A DNA stretch of 64,000 nucleotides. It comes from Acephala macrosclerotiorum (taxonomy: Eukaryota > Ascomycota > Leotiomycetes > Helotiales > Mollisiaceae). The position numbers and the translations under genes are program-made. The notes beneath the pieces are model-generated. The model was not told where the DNA came from. It saw nothing but the letters and a program-made list of their open reading frames with translations, and made no database searches. This document shows positions 10,418 to 21,393 of this stretch, piece after piece; within the stretch, counting starts at the first letter, position 1, and the number at the start of each line of letters is the position of its first letter. The stretch covers positions 310,001 to 374,000 of the forward strand of contig MU119223.1 in NCBI GenBank assembly GCA_014904845.1. Reading direction: 5' to 3'.

Positions 10418-11473
10418 ATGTCAGGCCTTGAAGTTGTCCTTGCAATAGCAGCGATAGTGCAAGGCTTCGAGGCTGGACATACCCTCTTTCGGCGCTGGCG
10501 AGCACAGCAAGCTAGAAGGCGTCTTGCGCGTAGTGAAGAGACGGAACTTGAGTTGCAGAACTCGGGGCCTGCTGTGAGGAGAGAATATGATCGTGATTTT
10601 GCGAGGTTAGGAGAGAGATTTGCTGTTGGTGATGGCATGTTTGGCTCAGCCTCGTCTTTTAGATTAAGATGATGGAAGTTGCTGTTTGGGGAAAGTGTGC
10701 GCTGACACAGGGATGAAATAGAGATCGGTAGAACAGAACTCCAAACATACCTCATCACCCTCCAGCAGTCTATCATTGCTCTCCTCGAAGCTGTTGTCTC
10801 GGGAAGCCTCAGTGAAATAAACCTCGCCCACGTTCTACAAACGTCGAGATCTGTCCATAACGGCTCAATACGTGCTTTGTCAGAGCAGTTCCAACGTATG
10901 AGCACTGCTGCTCCAATACCTCAACCGTTGTCACAAACTGCGAGTCAGAGGGCAAGGATATATCAGAGTTTCTGTACCTTCGCTTTGTGTCTCCAGAAAA
11001 CGGGCGTAGCGCCCCACCCAAGAGATGTAGGGTGTCCGGATTGTCCGTGGGGCCATCGAAAGTTTCCTCCTTATGAGAATAAGAAGGCGTATGAGTTTGG
11101 AGTCTTGATTGCTCCGCGGAATTATGTGGTGTTTCTGAAGTCTCAAACTCAACCCATCATGGTGTGCTTTGACTTGCCTCATCGGTTCTTTTTGAAGAGC
11201 CATCTGCAAATCTATGATGGCGTTCATAATAGGCGGAAGGCGAAAAAGCGAGCCGATCCTGCGTACGGGTGTATTTTGTGTGAGCGCAGAGGAGTTGTGA
11301 GCAATTTTCAGTTCATGTACACAGCGTGGAATGATCCGACACAGGGTCTTGTGCAGCATATTGAAGCGGATCATTTTGCTAAAGAGTGTGATGAGGAGGT
11401 CGATATAGTGCGACGAATCCCATTGCCACCGAGGGAGCACGTCGCGGATGATACTTCCGAGGATTTCTCTTAA
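10418..11473 (+). CDS. Uncharacterised protein: fungal NLR-like N-terminus plus Cys/His cluster
   Basis: This is a two-exon model (10418-10628, 10722-11473) giving 320 residues; the 93-nt intron has a GCTGAC branch. The N-terminus MSGLEVVLAIAAIVQGFEAG resembles the helical N-terminal domains common on fungal NACHT/STAND and HET-related proteins, but no P-loop NTPase follows. A basic helical stretch (RRWRAQQARRRLARSEE) and a second helical region (QTYLITLQQSIIALLEAVV) lead to a C-terminal half with two Cys pairs (CPDCPWGH and CILCERRG) and a later HIEADH. That gives a C-x2-C, H-x4-H arrangement suggestive of a degenerate zinc finger, ending acidic. No function is claimed. The intron is needed to join the frames and closes them exactly. 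Confidence 0.66.
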
Positions 11474-12170
11474 TGAAGTGAAGGAATGTTCGGGGTGTAA
11501 GATGCATGAACTTCTCATCTCTGACCAACATCTGCCCGGCCAACTCGACTTTCAAACAATCAAGGGTTTCAAACGAGGAATCGGGGAACATACCAAATCC
11601 ATTCCTGCTCGAAGCACCAGAAACGAAAAGGAGGAAAGAGGGGTGGGCCATTTCGACTCGCCGCCTCGAGATGTTTCCGAGCAGAAACCAATGACAAGAA
11701 CATGCTACCATGAAATATGAAGGTAATGGTACGCTCATCGTATTCGACGAGAAAATCTAAAGCAAAGGAGAGCATTCATGAAGGTCATCGGCACAAGTTT
11801 TGAACTGAATCACGAGACAGAGTTGAGTTGAACGGCGATGTACTCTGATTTCAACCTTAACTACGGGAGAAAGAGATGTGATGGGAGATGAGAATAGGAG
11901 CAGGGGCTACTAGTCGCGCTGAACACAACGCCCCTTCTCAAACTACCAAGTGTGTGTTCATTACCCGCTTCAGTCCTTCTCCTTTCAGAGCAACAGAGCA
12001 AAACTGAAATTGAGTCGGGTTGAAGGCACTCGCCGGATTGGGCTTTACACCCCACAGTACCTTCAGAACTTTGGAGCGCATGCGAAAGACGGGCCTTGAC
12101 CCAAGAGGGGGAAATGAAGACAACATGACTTGCTGTACTTATACAATACATTACAATAACTTAACTTTTC
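11474..12170. other. Intergenic DNA between convergent genes
   Basis: About 700 bp lie between the stops of the gene at 10418-11473 (+) and the SET-domain gene (-). No coding sequence, repeat or RNA gene is supported. It should contain both 3' UTRs. Confidence 0.5.
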
Positions 12171-13257
12171 TCACAGCTCGCCGGTTTTGCTATTCTCTCC
12201 CCTTAAACGTCCAACAATCTTTCTGGTCGCTTCGTAGCCCTCATGATCGACCCCTAGACAAGCTCGATCGATCTCCTCCGCTCTCTCCGCACACCTCAAC
12301 GCCTCCTCCTTCCTCCCCAACCTTTGGTTCAACTCCGCAACCTCTAGGTACCTAAGCATTCCCAAACCAATTAGTAAAACGGCGCATCTGATCTATCTCC
12401 AAATCGACGACAAGGAAATTTGCAGAAACTTACATGCTAGCCACTTCCCTCCCCGCGATAGCTTCTCCCTCCAACATATTGATGAACTGCATCATAGTAT
12501 CCAGTTCCTTGTTCGGACATATCTCTCCACCATTCTTGACACCTTCTGCATAATTTTCCAAAAGCTTACGCATCTCGACCCTCTTCTCTTCACCAATCTT
12601 TCCCATATCAGTCCCCAGGTCACAAGCCTGACAACCACAATCGAAACCATAGCCACTCTTCAGCTTGCTCACCCTTGCTTCTCTCAGTGCAGAAAAATCA
12701 CTCAAATAACTCAAACCAACCTCCTCATCTTTCTCAATATCCCTCGTAGCATGAACATTAAACCTCCCTAACCCTTCACTCCAATTCCCCTGCGCATTCG
12801 GAACACAATTATGATTTATCCTCGAAATCCCTGCGAAAACGGCTTGGTAAATCCCTTTACTGTTGATGTTGAAACTGTTACTTCTGAATATGGAGAGAAT
12901 ATTGACGTGTTCTTTTAGTGAGTTTTGAGATTGGAAGACGGAGGGCCGATGGGGTTCAAAATGGCAGTATCTTGGTAGCAGAAATGGGAAGTTTTTAAGC
13001 AGAGCTTTGAATGTGTACCAAAGGGCTTGATTCCATCGTAAGAATCTGAGTTCGTTGGTGATGTGTGAGGATAGTGAGAGGAGGCTAGCCCGGTCTTTGG
13101 GAGGGAGGAGACGGGATAAAGTGTAGATATCCGAAGAGGATTGGTTGGGGCGGAGGGAGAGGAGAGGGCGTTCGGAGAAGATGCGTGTCCCGCGTGGGAT
13201 GAGAGCTTTTGCGAAAACGCCGAGACCCTTGGGGCCTGCAGGCCGGATTTCGTACAT
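12171..13257 (-). CDS. SET-domain protein (SMYD-like arrangement)
   Basis: This is a two-exon gene (13257-12434, 12351-12171) encoding 334 residues. The start at 13257 is the first ATG; the frame is open further upstream without one. The protein opens directly with the SET domain (MYEIRPAGPKGLGVFA, then IPRGTRIFSERPLL). SET hallmarks are INHNCVPNA (usually NHSCxPN, so Ser is Asn here), EEVGLSYL, and a post-SET-type FDCGCQACD. The second exon adds a short helical, TPR-like tail (YLEVAELNQRLGRKEEALRCA). The intron has a TACTAAT branch. Such fungal proteins are putative lysine methyltransferases of unknown substrate, often not on histones. It is divergent from the PNPOx-like gene; a CACGTG lies at 13682-13687 between them. 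Confidence 0.85.
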
Positions 13258-13888
13258 TGGGAGGAGGAAGAGGTAGTGTCGCGTGAGCAGTTTCCGTAAA
13301 AGGGGGTGAGGTCGGAAATTTCTGTATGGGTTCCGATGTGGCTTAGCGGGTGGCTTTCGTGATTGAGATGGGATGGATTTGTGCAATTTGTCTTAGGATA
13401 GGCAGTTGAAGTCGAGGGATCTCTACAATTGAAAAAGGAATCGGATTTTCCTAAAGTATTCAAGTATTATTTGAGATTTTGATTTCGAAATTGAAACGTG
13501 ACAAGAGTGCGCGGCCCGAGGCTTGAAGTCGCTACGCTTAAACACCCCACTTCCACCTCCACAACTTCCTCCCCCAACTCAACACCAAATTCGACGTTGT
13601 CCTACCAAAGAAATCACACTTGTATATATTCATTCGGCAGCGGCAAAGGCGTGCATCTTCAATCGAGGCAACCTGCACACCCACGTGCATTCGACTTGCA
13701 TAGATAGCCGAACGTTGTCAGCACCGATCTCGGAGTTCTTGCCGTAGATTATAGAGATCTACTTTCTTTTGAGTTGCTTGTGATAAAGGAAGCTTGACTC
13801 ACTATCTTCGCTTGAGCCTTTTTAGTAATTTCTATTCAATCATTTTTGTGTTCTTCGGGTATCTTTCAGACATTGATTCGAAGTCAAG
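13258..13888. promoter_or_regulatory. Divergent promoter, SET gene / PNPOx-like gene
   Basis: This is a 631-bp gap between divergent start codons. It contains one CACGTG (13682-13687). The part near 13258-13500 is GA-rich on the plus strand. No independent gene is supported. Confidence 0.4.
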
Positions 13889-14719
13889 ATGGGAGCATTC
13901 TACGAAACCATCCCCGCAAGCATCCACAAATGGATCCTCGAACAAAAAGTATTCTGGATTGCCTCCGCCCCCCTCTCCTCAGAAGGCCACATCAACATCT
14001 CCCCAAAAGGCGGCCAATACTTCGGTATCCTCAACCCAACCACATTCTGGTACATTGACCTCACCGGCTCCGGCGTAGAAACCCTCTCTCACCTCCACGA
14101 ACCCGGCAACGGCCGCATCACCGTCCTCTTCAACGCATTCGAAGGAGCGCCTCAGATTGTAAGGCTTTGGGGAAAAGGAGAAGTGTTGGAGTATGGAACG
14201 AGGAAGTTTGAGGGTTTCGTGGAGGAGAATAAGGTTGACGCTATTGCGGGGACGAGAGCGATTGTGCTGGTGCATATTCATCAGGTGGGGAGTAGTTGTG
14301 GGTTTAGTATGCCGTTTTATGATTTTAAGGCTTTTCGACCGACGTTGAATGAGTTTTTTGAGAAGAGGGTTGCGAGTGAGATGGCGGGGAATAGGAAGGA
14401 TGGGATTGAGAGGTGAGTCATGAACTTTCCTTGGGTTCTTTGAAGGTACTGACGTTGCAGATATTGGGCATTCAAAAACTCTCAGAGTATGGATGGGCTG
14501 CCGGGAATGAAGCGAGGTGTCGATACTATGAAGAGAGAGAACGTGAAGCCGATTAAGAAGATGGTTGGAGCTTACGCACTCGAGACGAGTCCACCTCGAA
14601 CTAGACCAGGCCAGATGGTTCCGCTTTGGTCACTTGTCGTTGTGGCGTTGTTGAGCTTCAGTTTGGGGACAGTTGGAGCGCTCTTTGCAGCTTTGCAACT
14701 GGGTCTCTTGGTGAGGTGA
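13889..14719 (+). CDS. Pyridoxamine 5'-phosphate oxidase-like flavin-fold protein with C-terminal membrane segment
   Basis: This is a two-exon gene (13889-14412, 14461-14719) encoding 260 residues. The N-terminal 150 residues fit the PNPOx split-barrel family: VFWIASAPLSSEGHINISPKG, then FWYIDLTGSGVETLSHL, then GRITVLFNAFEGAPQIVRLWGKGEVLEYG. This family binds FMN or F420, and fungal members of this type are mostly uncharacterised. A conserved C-terminal block (CGFSMPFYDF, LPGMKRG) follows. The last 30 residues include a hydrophobic segment (WSLVVVALLSFSLGTVGALFAALQLGLLV), suggesting a tail anchor. The 48-nt intron joins phase 2 to 1 cleanly. It converges on the histidine phosphatase gene, with stops 285 bp apart. 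Confidence 0.84.
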
Positions 14720-15004
14720 GGTCGGAGTTGGGGACTTGTGGTGAAGGAGAAGCCTGCTGCTCATGCACGATGAGAAGGAACAGTGAGTCAGGAAGATGTC
14801 GAGAAGACCATGGTTCTATTGTTTATATGGGAGTTGGCGCTTGGTGGGCAGAACATTCTTGATTGATTGAAACGGCATGGAAGGTTAATTGGGTGGCAGC
14901 ACTGAAAAAAAGGAGCATGGCTCATCTATTTCGCTTAGCGGTACCAGAATGGCAGAACATTATCAGAACTGCCAGCCGACTCTTGACGCTGTCTAAAACA
15001 CATA

Positions 15005-16260
15005 CTACAGTCCTTTTGGTGGTTCCTTGCAAGTCTTTGGCTCATCCCACGGTACCTTCTTGACAGGTGGTAATATTCCGTTCAATCTCTCGATCTTTAC
15101 CAACACAGGAATCATCTGTCCCGTGCTCAATTCAAAGTCTCGATGTCCAACAACTGCCCATCGTTAGCTTTCATCCCTATCCCTTACAGCACCTGAATGG
15201 GCACTTACCTCTCAAAATCGAAGCAATCTCACCCGAATGACTTGAGATACTGATATGCGTATTCTTGTCGTCCGAGAAAATATCATCAAGAACCACCTTT
15301 GTCCTTTGATCCTGCGCCTCAGCCGTCTCTCTCAACGTCGCACTCCAAAGCTCATCCTCTTCCTGAAAACCTTCTTCAAACGGCCAATTCGGATACTTCT
15401 CATGAATAACAGTCTTACTACTCCGTCTATCACAGGTATGAACGCCGATCACTTCTCTGATCAATTCCTTGATTGTTGGGATGAATGGTCGGTCAGCTGG
15501 GAGGTCGAGACCGGTGAAAGTATGCTCGGCCGTTTGCATGCAGCGGAGGAGAGGACTGCTGTAGTATGATTGAGGGGTTGAAATTTTCTGCTCTGAGATG
15601 AGTGATTGCCAGAACTTATTGGCTTTTTTGGCTTCGGCGATGCCGGCTTCGGTGAGGAGGGCGTCGGCCCAGGTACTGGTTTCGTTTCCGTATTGGAGGG
15701 ACCAGTAGCACTGATATCTGTTAGGGATAAGATGGGATGGGAACTGGGGGTTACGAACATCCCATGCTTCTGTGCCGTAGAACGACTCTGCTGCGTTATG
15801 ATATCCTTGTCCGTGTCGGCCCACCACGAGTTTGTCAATAAGAGTACTTATTTTGAATACGGGTGACGAACTGTAAAGAACTTTATATTCGATATTAGAG
15901 TCGCTTTTCTTGTTCAGCTGAGAAACATGATTGTCGAATCGCTGCCATTGGCTCTTTTCTTCTAAATCAAATTTTGTATCTGTGTCATACACCCGACTTA
16001 TCAGACCAAAGTTTGTCGTCGCCTGTATGAAGTCAGCTTTGAATTCTAGCACATTGTGAGGTACTCACATAGTCAAAAGACTTAGGATCTGTAGCAGGTT
16101 CATCTTGTTGAAAATATCCCGTGACCGTAGAGAATTTCAGATAGGTCTCCTCTGGCTTTGGTGCTTCACCCATGATAACAAAGAATGCTACACACACTGT
16201 AGCGATGAATAGGATCGGGCTAAGAAGTCTGATGAGCCTTCGGATGGGAAATGTAGGCAT
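15005..16260 (-). CDS. Membrane-anchored histidine phosphatase (phosphoglycerate mutase family)
   Basis: This is a four-exon model (16260-16069, 16022-15759, 15710-15209, 15153-15005) encoding 368 residues. Residues of about 9-30 (LIRLLSPILFIATVCVAFF) form a signal anchor. The catalytic motif is VVGRHGQGYHNAAE (RHG with the phosphorylated His). The second histidine motif is ISISSHSGEIASIL, and LLRCMQTAEHTF supplies the conserved Arg region. The proton-donor region includes IKELIREVIG. The last exon gives VVGHRDFELSTGQMIPVLVKIERL. The 48-nt segment 15758-15711 lacks stops and keeps frame; I treat it as an intron (GTTCGT donor, CCCTAAC branch) because its removal restores the family motif AWD-CYWSLQYGNET. 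The substrate is unknown; extracytosolic topology suggests a secretory-pathway phosphomonoesterase. Confidence 0.86.
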
Positions 16261-17220
16261 ACTCGATATCTCACATGAGAAGATTTATGCCGCAAAAGCC
16301 AGCTGACTTTCCGCTCCTTTGTGTTGATGAACCAGGTAGTAGTTGTTCTGATGTATCTGCCATCTGGTATTATATTCAAGGTTCCATTTCTGCTGTGAGG
16401 ATTGAAATCTGTTTCACGATGTTCTGTTGGATAGAAGCGACGGGAGTAATGGATGAGGTTTAGATTGGCTTCGCCAATGAGATTGCCCCTGTCGAAACGT
16501 GGCTTGGCATTTGAGTTAACATCTCGTTTCTGTACATTCATCACACGGCATTTTCTCTACTGAAGCTTGTTTGAAGCTGTTATGACTGAACATGATCCCA
16601 ACTCAATATCCCTTCACTTACCGGTGCTAGGGGGGAAATATGGCAGTATGAGCGTCACATAAATTCTGTTAGTTGCCCGTGACTCGGCAGGAGGTTAAGC
16701 CACAATTGATGTCATCGTTTTTCGGCTCGTCCTTCTTCCCCTCATCCAGACCTCCCTCGCTCGTGACAGATGCCACGAAACCTTTGCTCAATTGAAGCAA
16801 TTTTGAGGCTGGAACAGATTCCAGGCTGAAATGAAGAAGAAACACAATCAAAAATGTGCAATACGTCATGTAAAAAACTCGAGATGAATGTGGAGATTTG
16901 TAGCATGGTCCTTAGCCGCCATGGTTTGATCGAGTTCAGGAGAAATCCATCTTGCCTTGATCGCTCCCCCACATCCCTGCCCTGCCTTGCCCTGTCCTTC
17001 TGTCCTTCCAAGGCTGGGAGCTGGCACGTCATCCAAGTCGCGCGTTCCTCACCAGCCACTTCTGGTCCCCACCAGAGCTGCTAGCTTCTCCCCTCCTGCC
17101 GTACTTAACCTCAGCTCCTCTGCTCTGTTTTCCTCCACCAACACCGCCAAAGTGGTATCAGTACAAATACTTGAAGAACCTCCCATCAATCTTTTCCAAC
17201 GACCACACACATACGCAATC
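16261..17220. promoter_or_regulatory. Divergent promoter region
   Basis: This 960-bp gap lies between the histidine phosphatase gene (-) and the small membrane-protein gene (+). The part near 16950-17160 is CT-rich on the plus strand (CCCTGCC repeats at about 16976-17000, TCCTC tracts), which often marks fungal core promoters and leaders. No gene is supported. Confidence 0.4.
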
Positions 17221-17956
17221 ATGTCTCTCCACTGTATGTATTCTTTTCCGTTTGTCTGAAGCTGAAGGAGCTTGGTGACGACATCGTATGATTTCTCTCA
17301 TGAGCTCAATTGATTGATGAGGAGTTGAAGACAATATCGAGCCACCTCTTCAAGCTCACTTTATCTGCTTCGAAGTTGCTGTGAACTCCTGCTAATCCTT
17401 CTTTTCCAGACCTTCCACCCGTCAAGCCATCTGCCATTGCACTCGGCACAATCTTCAACCACGCCGCTTCTCTCGCAGTCCTCGGTCCCGTCTTCGGCGA
17501 CACCTACCACCGTGCCCAAGCCGCCAACTCAAAGGAGGAGTTTGTTAAGTCGAAGGAAGCTGCCTCCGCTGCCGCCGCCTGGGGAACTTCCCTCGTTGGT
17601 AGCGCCGTCCAATCATATGGTGTTGGTGCCTTGATCAATGCTACTGGTACTCTGTCGTACAAGGGTGCTGCCTACCTCGGTGGCTTGATCTTCATGGCCA
17701 GCTCTGCTCCTTCGGTATGGCTTGATATTTCACAGCTTCCCAGTGATATCAACTAATGCTTTCTTGCAGTTCATCGCCCAAATCTTCACTGAGAAGCGTC
17801 CTCTTGATACCGTTGCTGTTGGCGCCCTCGCACGTGGTACGTTTAGACTCAATGCAGCTGCTTTGATGCATTGCTAACATGTTTCCAGTCTTCGAGACAG
17901 TTGGTCTTTCGCTCTTTCTCACCTGGTGGGGTACCCGAACAAACCCGTTCGAGTAA
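17221..17956 (+). CDS. Small polytopic membrane protein of unknown function (DUF1761-like)
   Basis: This is a four-exon gene (17221-17233, 17410-17714, 17770-17836, 17889-17956) encoding 150 residues. The first coding exon is only 13 nt. The product has several hydrophobic segments: AIALGTIFNHAASLAVLGPVF, then TSLVGSAVQSYGVGALINA, then AAYLGGLIFMASSAPSFIA, then VFETVGLSLFLTWWG. It has short charged loops and ends TRTNPFE. The arrangement of four helices with a conserved WWGTRTNPFE end looks like a conserved fungal family, possibly DUF1761-like, but I do not recognise it firmly. All introns are GT-AG; the third has GCTAAC. Codon use is strongly C-ending, suggesting good expression. Localisation is unknown. 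Confidence 0.8.
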
Positions 17957-18563
17957 TGGATTTTCATGAACATGGAGTAAGGAAATTGGGGTGAATCCGG
18001 AAGAAATGGTTTAGCACCATGTGTAACAACTCGGCTCTCCTACCAGGCGGTGATTTTGTGGTTTGCTAGTCACACGCCCATGGATTTGACTAAGGAATGA
18101 ATTTCATGCAAAAACATCAATTCTCATCATGCTATGATCGTCCAACACCCGTGAATCTTGCAGGAATGGAGAGACGCTCGTCTCAATTCAAACATGTAGA
18201 AGCTTGCGCAACGCAAAACTTCAACTGAACCGTGCACCTTGCACTTCACCTATAAGCGGATCAAAAACTCCACGTAGCCTTCCTGTACATCCCATAGCGC
18301 ACAGAATTTCTGGCAGATACACACATGTCCATTTTGCAGAAATAGTCTATGATGCTACCACCAAACCCCATTTTGGACTCCGTGCATGCAAAATTCGGAC
18401 TCGTCGCTACCGGTCCTCTCGAGATTGTGAAGGACAAATTAATCCTACTCGATCACCAATCGTTGTCGCAATCAAGGGTGTTGTGGTCAGTGTCGAGCTG
18501 GCTGAGGCAAAGGCAGATTGGCTGATGTCAGTCCACCCAGCTTCAAGCCAACTCGCTCACACC
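17957..18563. other. Intergenic DNA between convergent genes
   Basis: This holds the 3' UTRs of the small membrane-protein gene (+) and Naa10 (-). A plus-strand frame runs through it into the antisense of Naa10 exon 3, but it has no family resemblance and is rejected as a gene. Confidence 0.45.
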
Positions 18564-19465
18564 TCAAGCCTTATGACTCTCATCCCTTTCCACCAAATCC
18601 CCCACTCCCAACCCCCTCCCAACCCTAACCTTCCTCTTCTTCCCCTCATCCTTTCCTCTAACCGCCAAATCCTTCCCCTCCAGACCATCCTTACTCCCCA
18701 ATTCACCCACCGGCTCTCCTTCATCCACCTCTTCCGCTTCCTGCTCATCCATAATCTGTTCTCTGATGAATCCCAAGTCAAGTTTCATGGAATAGGCGTC
18801 TTCGCCGTCGGCATAGTATTTTGCTTCTACTTTTTCGTTTTTGAAGCCGAGGGTATCACGGTAGAGGCGGAGGGCGGCGTTGTTGGAGACGCGGACATGG
18901 AGGGAAACGTGCTGGGCGGAGAAGGTTTCTACCATTGCTTTTTCTATGGGAGAGGGTGTTAGCTTTCTCTCTCTTTTATAGCATGCCTAATAGACACCTG
19001 CCACTAGCTTCGCAGCAGAACAGAGGCTCTGCTATCAGAAGCCCTAGTCAAAAATGCGAATAGATAGGGACACGTACGACTCTGCCTCATCAACTTCTCC
19101 GCAATTCCCAACCGCCTATGCGTCCTCATCACACTCAAACTCGTAATATGGCCATGCTGCACCCCATCCGGAGGGTCCTCCTCCATCTTCGCAAGCACAT
19201 ATCCGACGATTCGTGGGTAGTCATAAGGTGTCTTTTTGGGCCGTGACACGTCCACTGCTACGTAGGAGAGTTGGGGCCAGGAGAGGGCGTGGTAGAGGTA
19301 GTATTTCATGAAATAGCTGCATAACTTCTTGATCAGCTTCTGCGACTATGAGAGGAATGGGGGAGGTGATAGAAGGGAGGGGAGAAATTACTTCTCTGGC
19401 AAATTCGTAATATTGGCATGTTGGACATGTGGAATATCACTTGGGTGCAAAAGTCGGATATCCAT
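18564..19465 (-). CDS. NAA10: N-terminal acetyltransferase A catalytic subunit Naa10/Ard1
   Basis: This is a three-exon gene (19465-19392, 19316-19078, 18943-18564) encoding 230 residues. The assembled N-terminus [31 protein letters not shown] matches the diagnostic Naa10 start; the later [10 protein letters not shown] and [10 protein letters not shown] are equally typical. The acetyl-CoA binding loop [10 protein letters not shown] and the block [21 protein letters not shown] are intact. The last 80 residues form a charged, low-complexity tail ([15 protein letters not shown] and a Lys/Arg-rich end), as in other eukaryotic Naa10. It pairs with Naa15 in NatA on ribosomes, acetylating Ala, Ser, Thr, Gly and Cys N-termini after Met removal. 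All junctions close in frame. It is divergent from the SDR gene. Confidence 0.94.
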
Positions 19466-19826
19466 CTTGCTGCTTCCTTTCCAGCTCAATCTGCAGGTCC
19501 GGTAAGATAATGCAGCGAGGCTAGAATTTCCTTGAGCTCACGAAGATGCGATGCGACAAGCCTCAAGAATCCGTATCGAGCAATGGTCGTCGTGACGAGC
19601 TTGGATGAGTGGGATTGGTGCGCTAGTACAGCTGTGGGGCAAGGCTTGAGCTTGAACCCCACCTCCTGGTCGCGGGGTTAATTGTTCCTGATTGTTTTTG
19701 ACTATCGAGTTTTAAATCCCACTCTTTTGGGGAAACTTCACGGTAGGGGGTTTTTCAGTATTTAATCTCTTCTTGTTCTCTTCTTTTCTTCCAAGATTTG
19801 GGATTCTGGGATACTTTCTAGACACA
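19466..19826. promoter_or_regulatory. NAA10-SDR divergent promoter
   Basis: This 361-bp gap separates divergent start codons. CT-rich sequence (TCTCTTCTTGTTCTCTTCTT, at about 19765-19784) precedes the SDR start. No recognised factor site was found. Confidence 0.4.
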
Positions 19827-20772
19827 ATGGCCAGTCTGCGAAATCCAGCTGGAGGAGCTGCAGCGGTGGGGTACAGACCTCTTGAGGGGAAACTTGGAAT
19901 CATTACTGGAGCCTCAAGAGGTACAGTCTTTCCTTTCATCTCTTTCACTCAAATCATGCTAAAATAAAGCAGGAATCGGCGTAGCAATAGCCCAAAACCT
20001 CGCCAGCAAAGGCTGCAACCTAATCCTCAACTACACCTCCGACTCCTCAGGCCCGGCATGCAACGACCTCAGTTCCCAACTCACCACCGAATACGGAACC
20101 ATGAATCTAGTCATCCAAGCCGACATGGGAATTCCCACCGGTCCAGCACATGTCGTCAACACATCCAAGAACCACTTCTCTCATCCCAAGACTGGCAAAT
20201 TCCAGATTGATATCTTGGTAAACAATGCTGGTGTCTCAAAGAATTTAAAGATTGAAGAATGTACGATTGAGGATTATGAATGGCAATACAAAGTCAACGT
20301 TCTAGGTCCTTTGCTCTTGATGCAAGCTGTTCTTCCTTATCTTCCAAACGACAGGACCGGAAGAGTGATAAACCTTAGCTCAGTTTCTAGCTCAGAGGGC
20401 TTTATTGGACAGTCTGTGTATGGTGGTACGAAAGCGGCTTTGGAAGCAATGACAAGGACTTGGGCGAGGGAACTCGCTGAGAGGGCAACTGTCAATGCGA
20501 TAAATCCTGGTCCAGTGAAGACGGATATGTGGAATGGGACGACGGCGGAGTTTAAGCAGAGATTGAAGCCGTTTATTCTGCAGACGCCGGGGAGTGCAAT
20601 TAGGAAGGAATTAGATGATGAAGATTTGGTGGCTGATGCTGAGAACGCCGGTGGGAGACCGGCGTATGTGTATGAGATTGCGGGTATTGTGGGGATGTTG
20701 ACGACGGTGGATAGCCAGTGGTGTACGGGACAGGTGGTTTGTGCTAATGGAGGGATGAGGATGGCGATATAG
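19827..20772 (+). CDS. Short-chain dehydrogenase/reductase (SDR family)
   Basis: This is a two-exon gene (19827-19920, 19973-20772) encoding 297 residues. The intron falls inside the nucleotide-binding motif; splicing creates TGASRGIGVAIAQNLASKG (about residues 27-45). Downstream motifs are ILVNNAGVSKNL (NNAG), the catalytic region INLSSVSSSEGFIGQSVYGGTKAA (S-Y-x3-K) and NAINPGPVKTDMWNG. These are the classical SDR features of an NAD(P)(H)-dependent oxidoreductase similar to 3-oxoacyl-ACP or versicolorin-type reductases. The stretch around AGGRPAYVYEIAGIVGMLTT and the end GQVVCANGGMRMAI are also standard. No clustered biosynthetic partner is present, so the substrate cannot be named. Confidence 0.92.
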
Positions 20773-21393
20773 AGGATGGATGTGCATACTTGCTTCGATA
20801 TATCGAGGTCTTTCTGCTTCCATTCCAAGCATGGCATGATCTGGACATATTGATGCTGAGATCTCAACAAATAAACCTATAGCTTCATGAGTTTTCTCTA
20901 ACTTCCAGGAATTGAAACCTAATGGCATATCATTGCGTCAGCCGTGGCACTAACCAGAAATTCATGGGCCGGGCTTGTGAGTGAAACAAACGTAGGAAAG
21001 TCTATACTCACTCGAGGTCATTTAAAGGTTGAAAGTTGTGCAACCGTATCGAACTTTAGAAAAATGACAAGCATCAATTTAACATCCGAAGCGGAAGAAA
21101 CCTCGCAAGAGAGCTTGACTTCGGAGTACCACACTTGCGATAATTTGTTGGCACGTACAGCACAAAGAACTAGCAAGAAACATATCGAAATAAAATATAT
21201 TCATAGCAAGAGTGTGTTGAATTCCACTCGAGGTCTCACCACTGAGGCTCTATTCCACAGTACGTTGAGCTTTTCTTCCCATACACCTAGAAACAAGCAT
21301 CATGATTCTATATCAACCGCTCTGGTCCCAGATCTCATTTTCTATCATGGCACCTCAAACGCCAACCATGCTCCATTTCCATTTCGTATTTGC
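20773..21393. other. Intergenic DNA between SDR and MetRS genes
   Basis: This lies between convergent stops. A plus-strand open frame (200 codons, GTG-initiated) crosses it into the antisense of the MetRS last exon. It lacks an ATG at its start and any family resemblance, so no gene is called. Confidence 0.45.

Noticed and set aside
18204..18962. 252-codon plus-strand ORF
   Set aside because: It is antisense to NAA10 exon 3 for much of its length and has no domain; NAA10 explains the coding signal.
18564..20772. Biosynthetic gene cluster around the SDR
   Set aside because: Neighbours are housekeeping genes; no PKS, NRPS, terpene synthase, transporter or cluster regulator is present.
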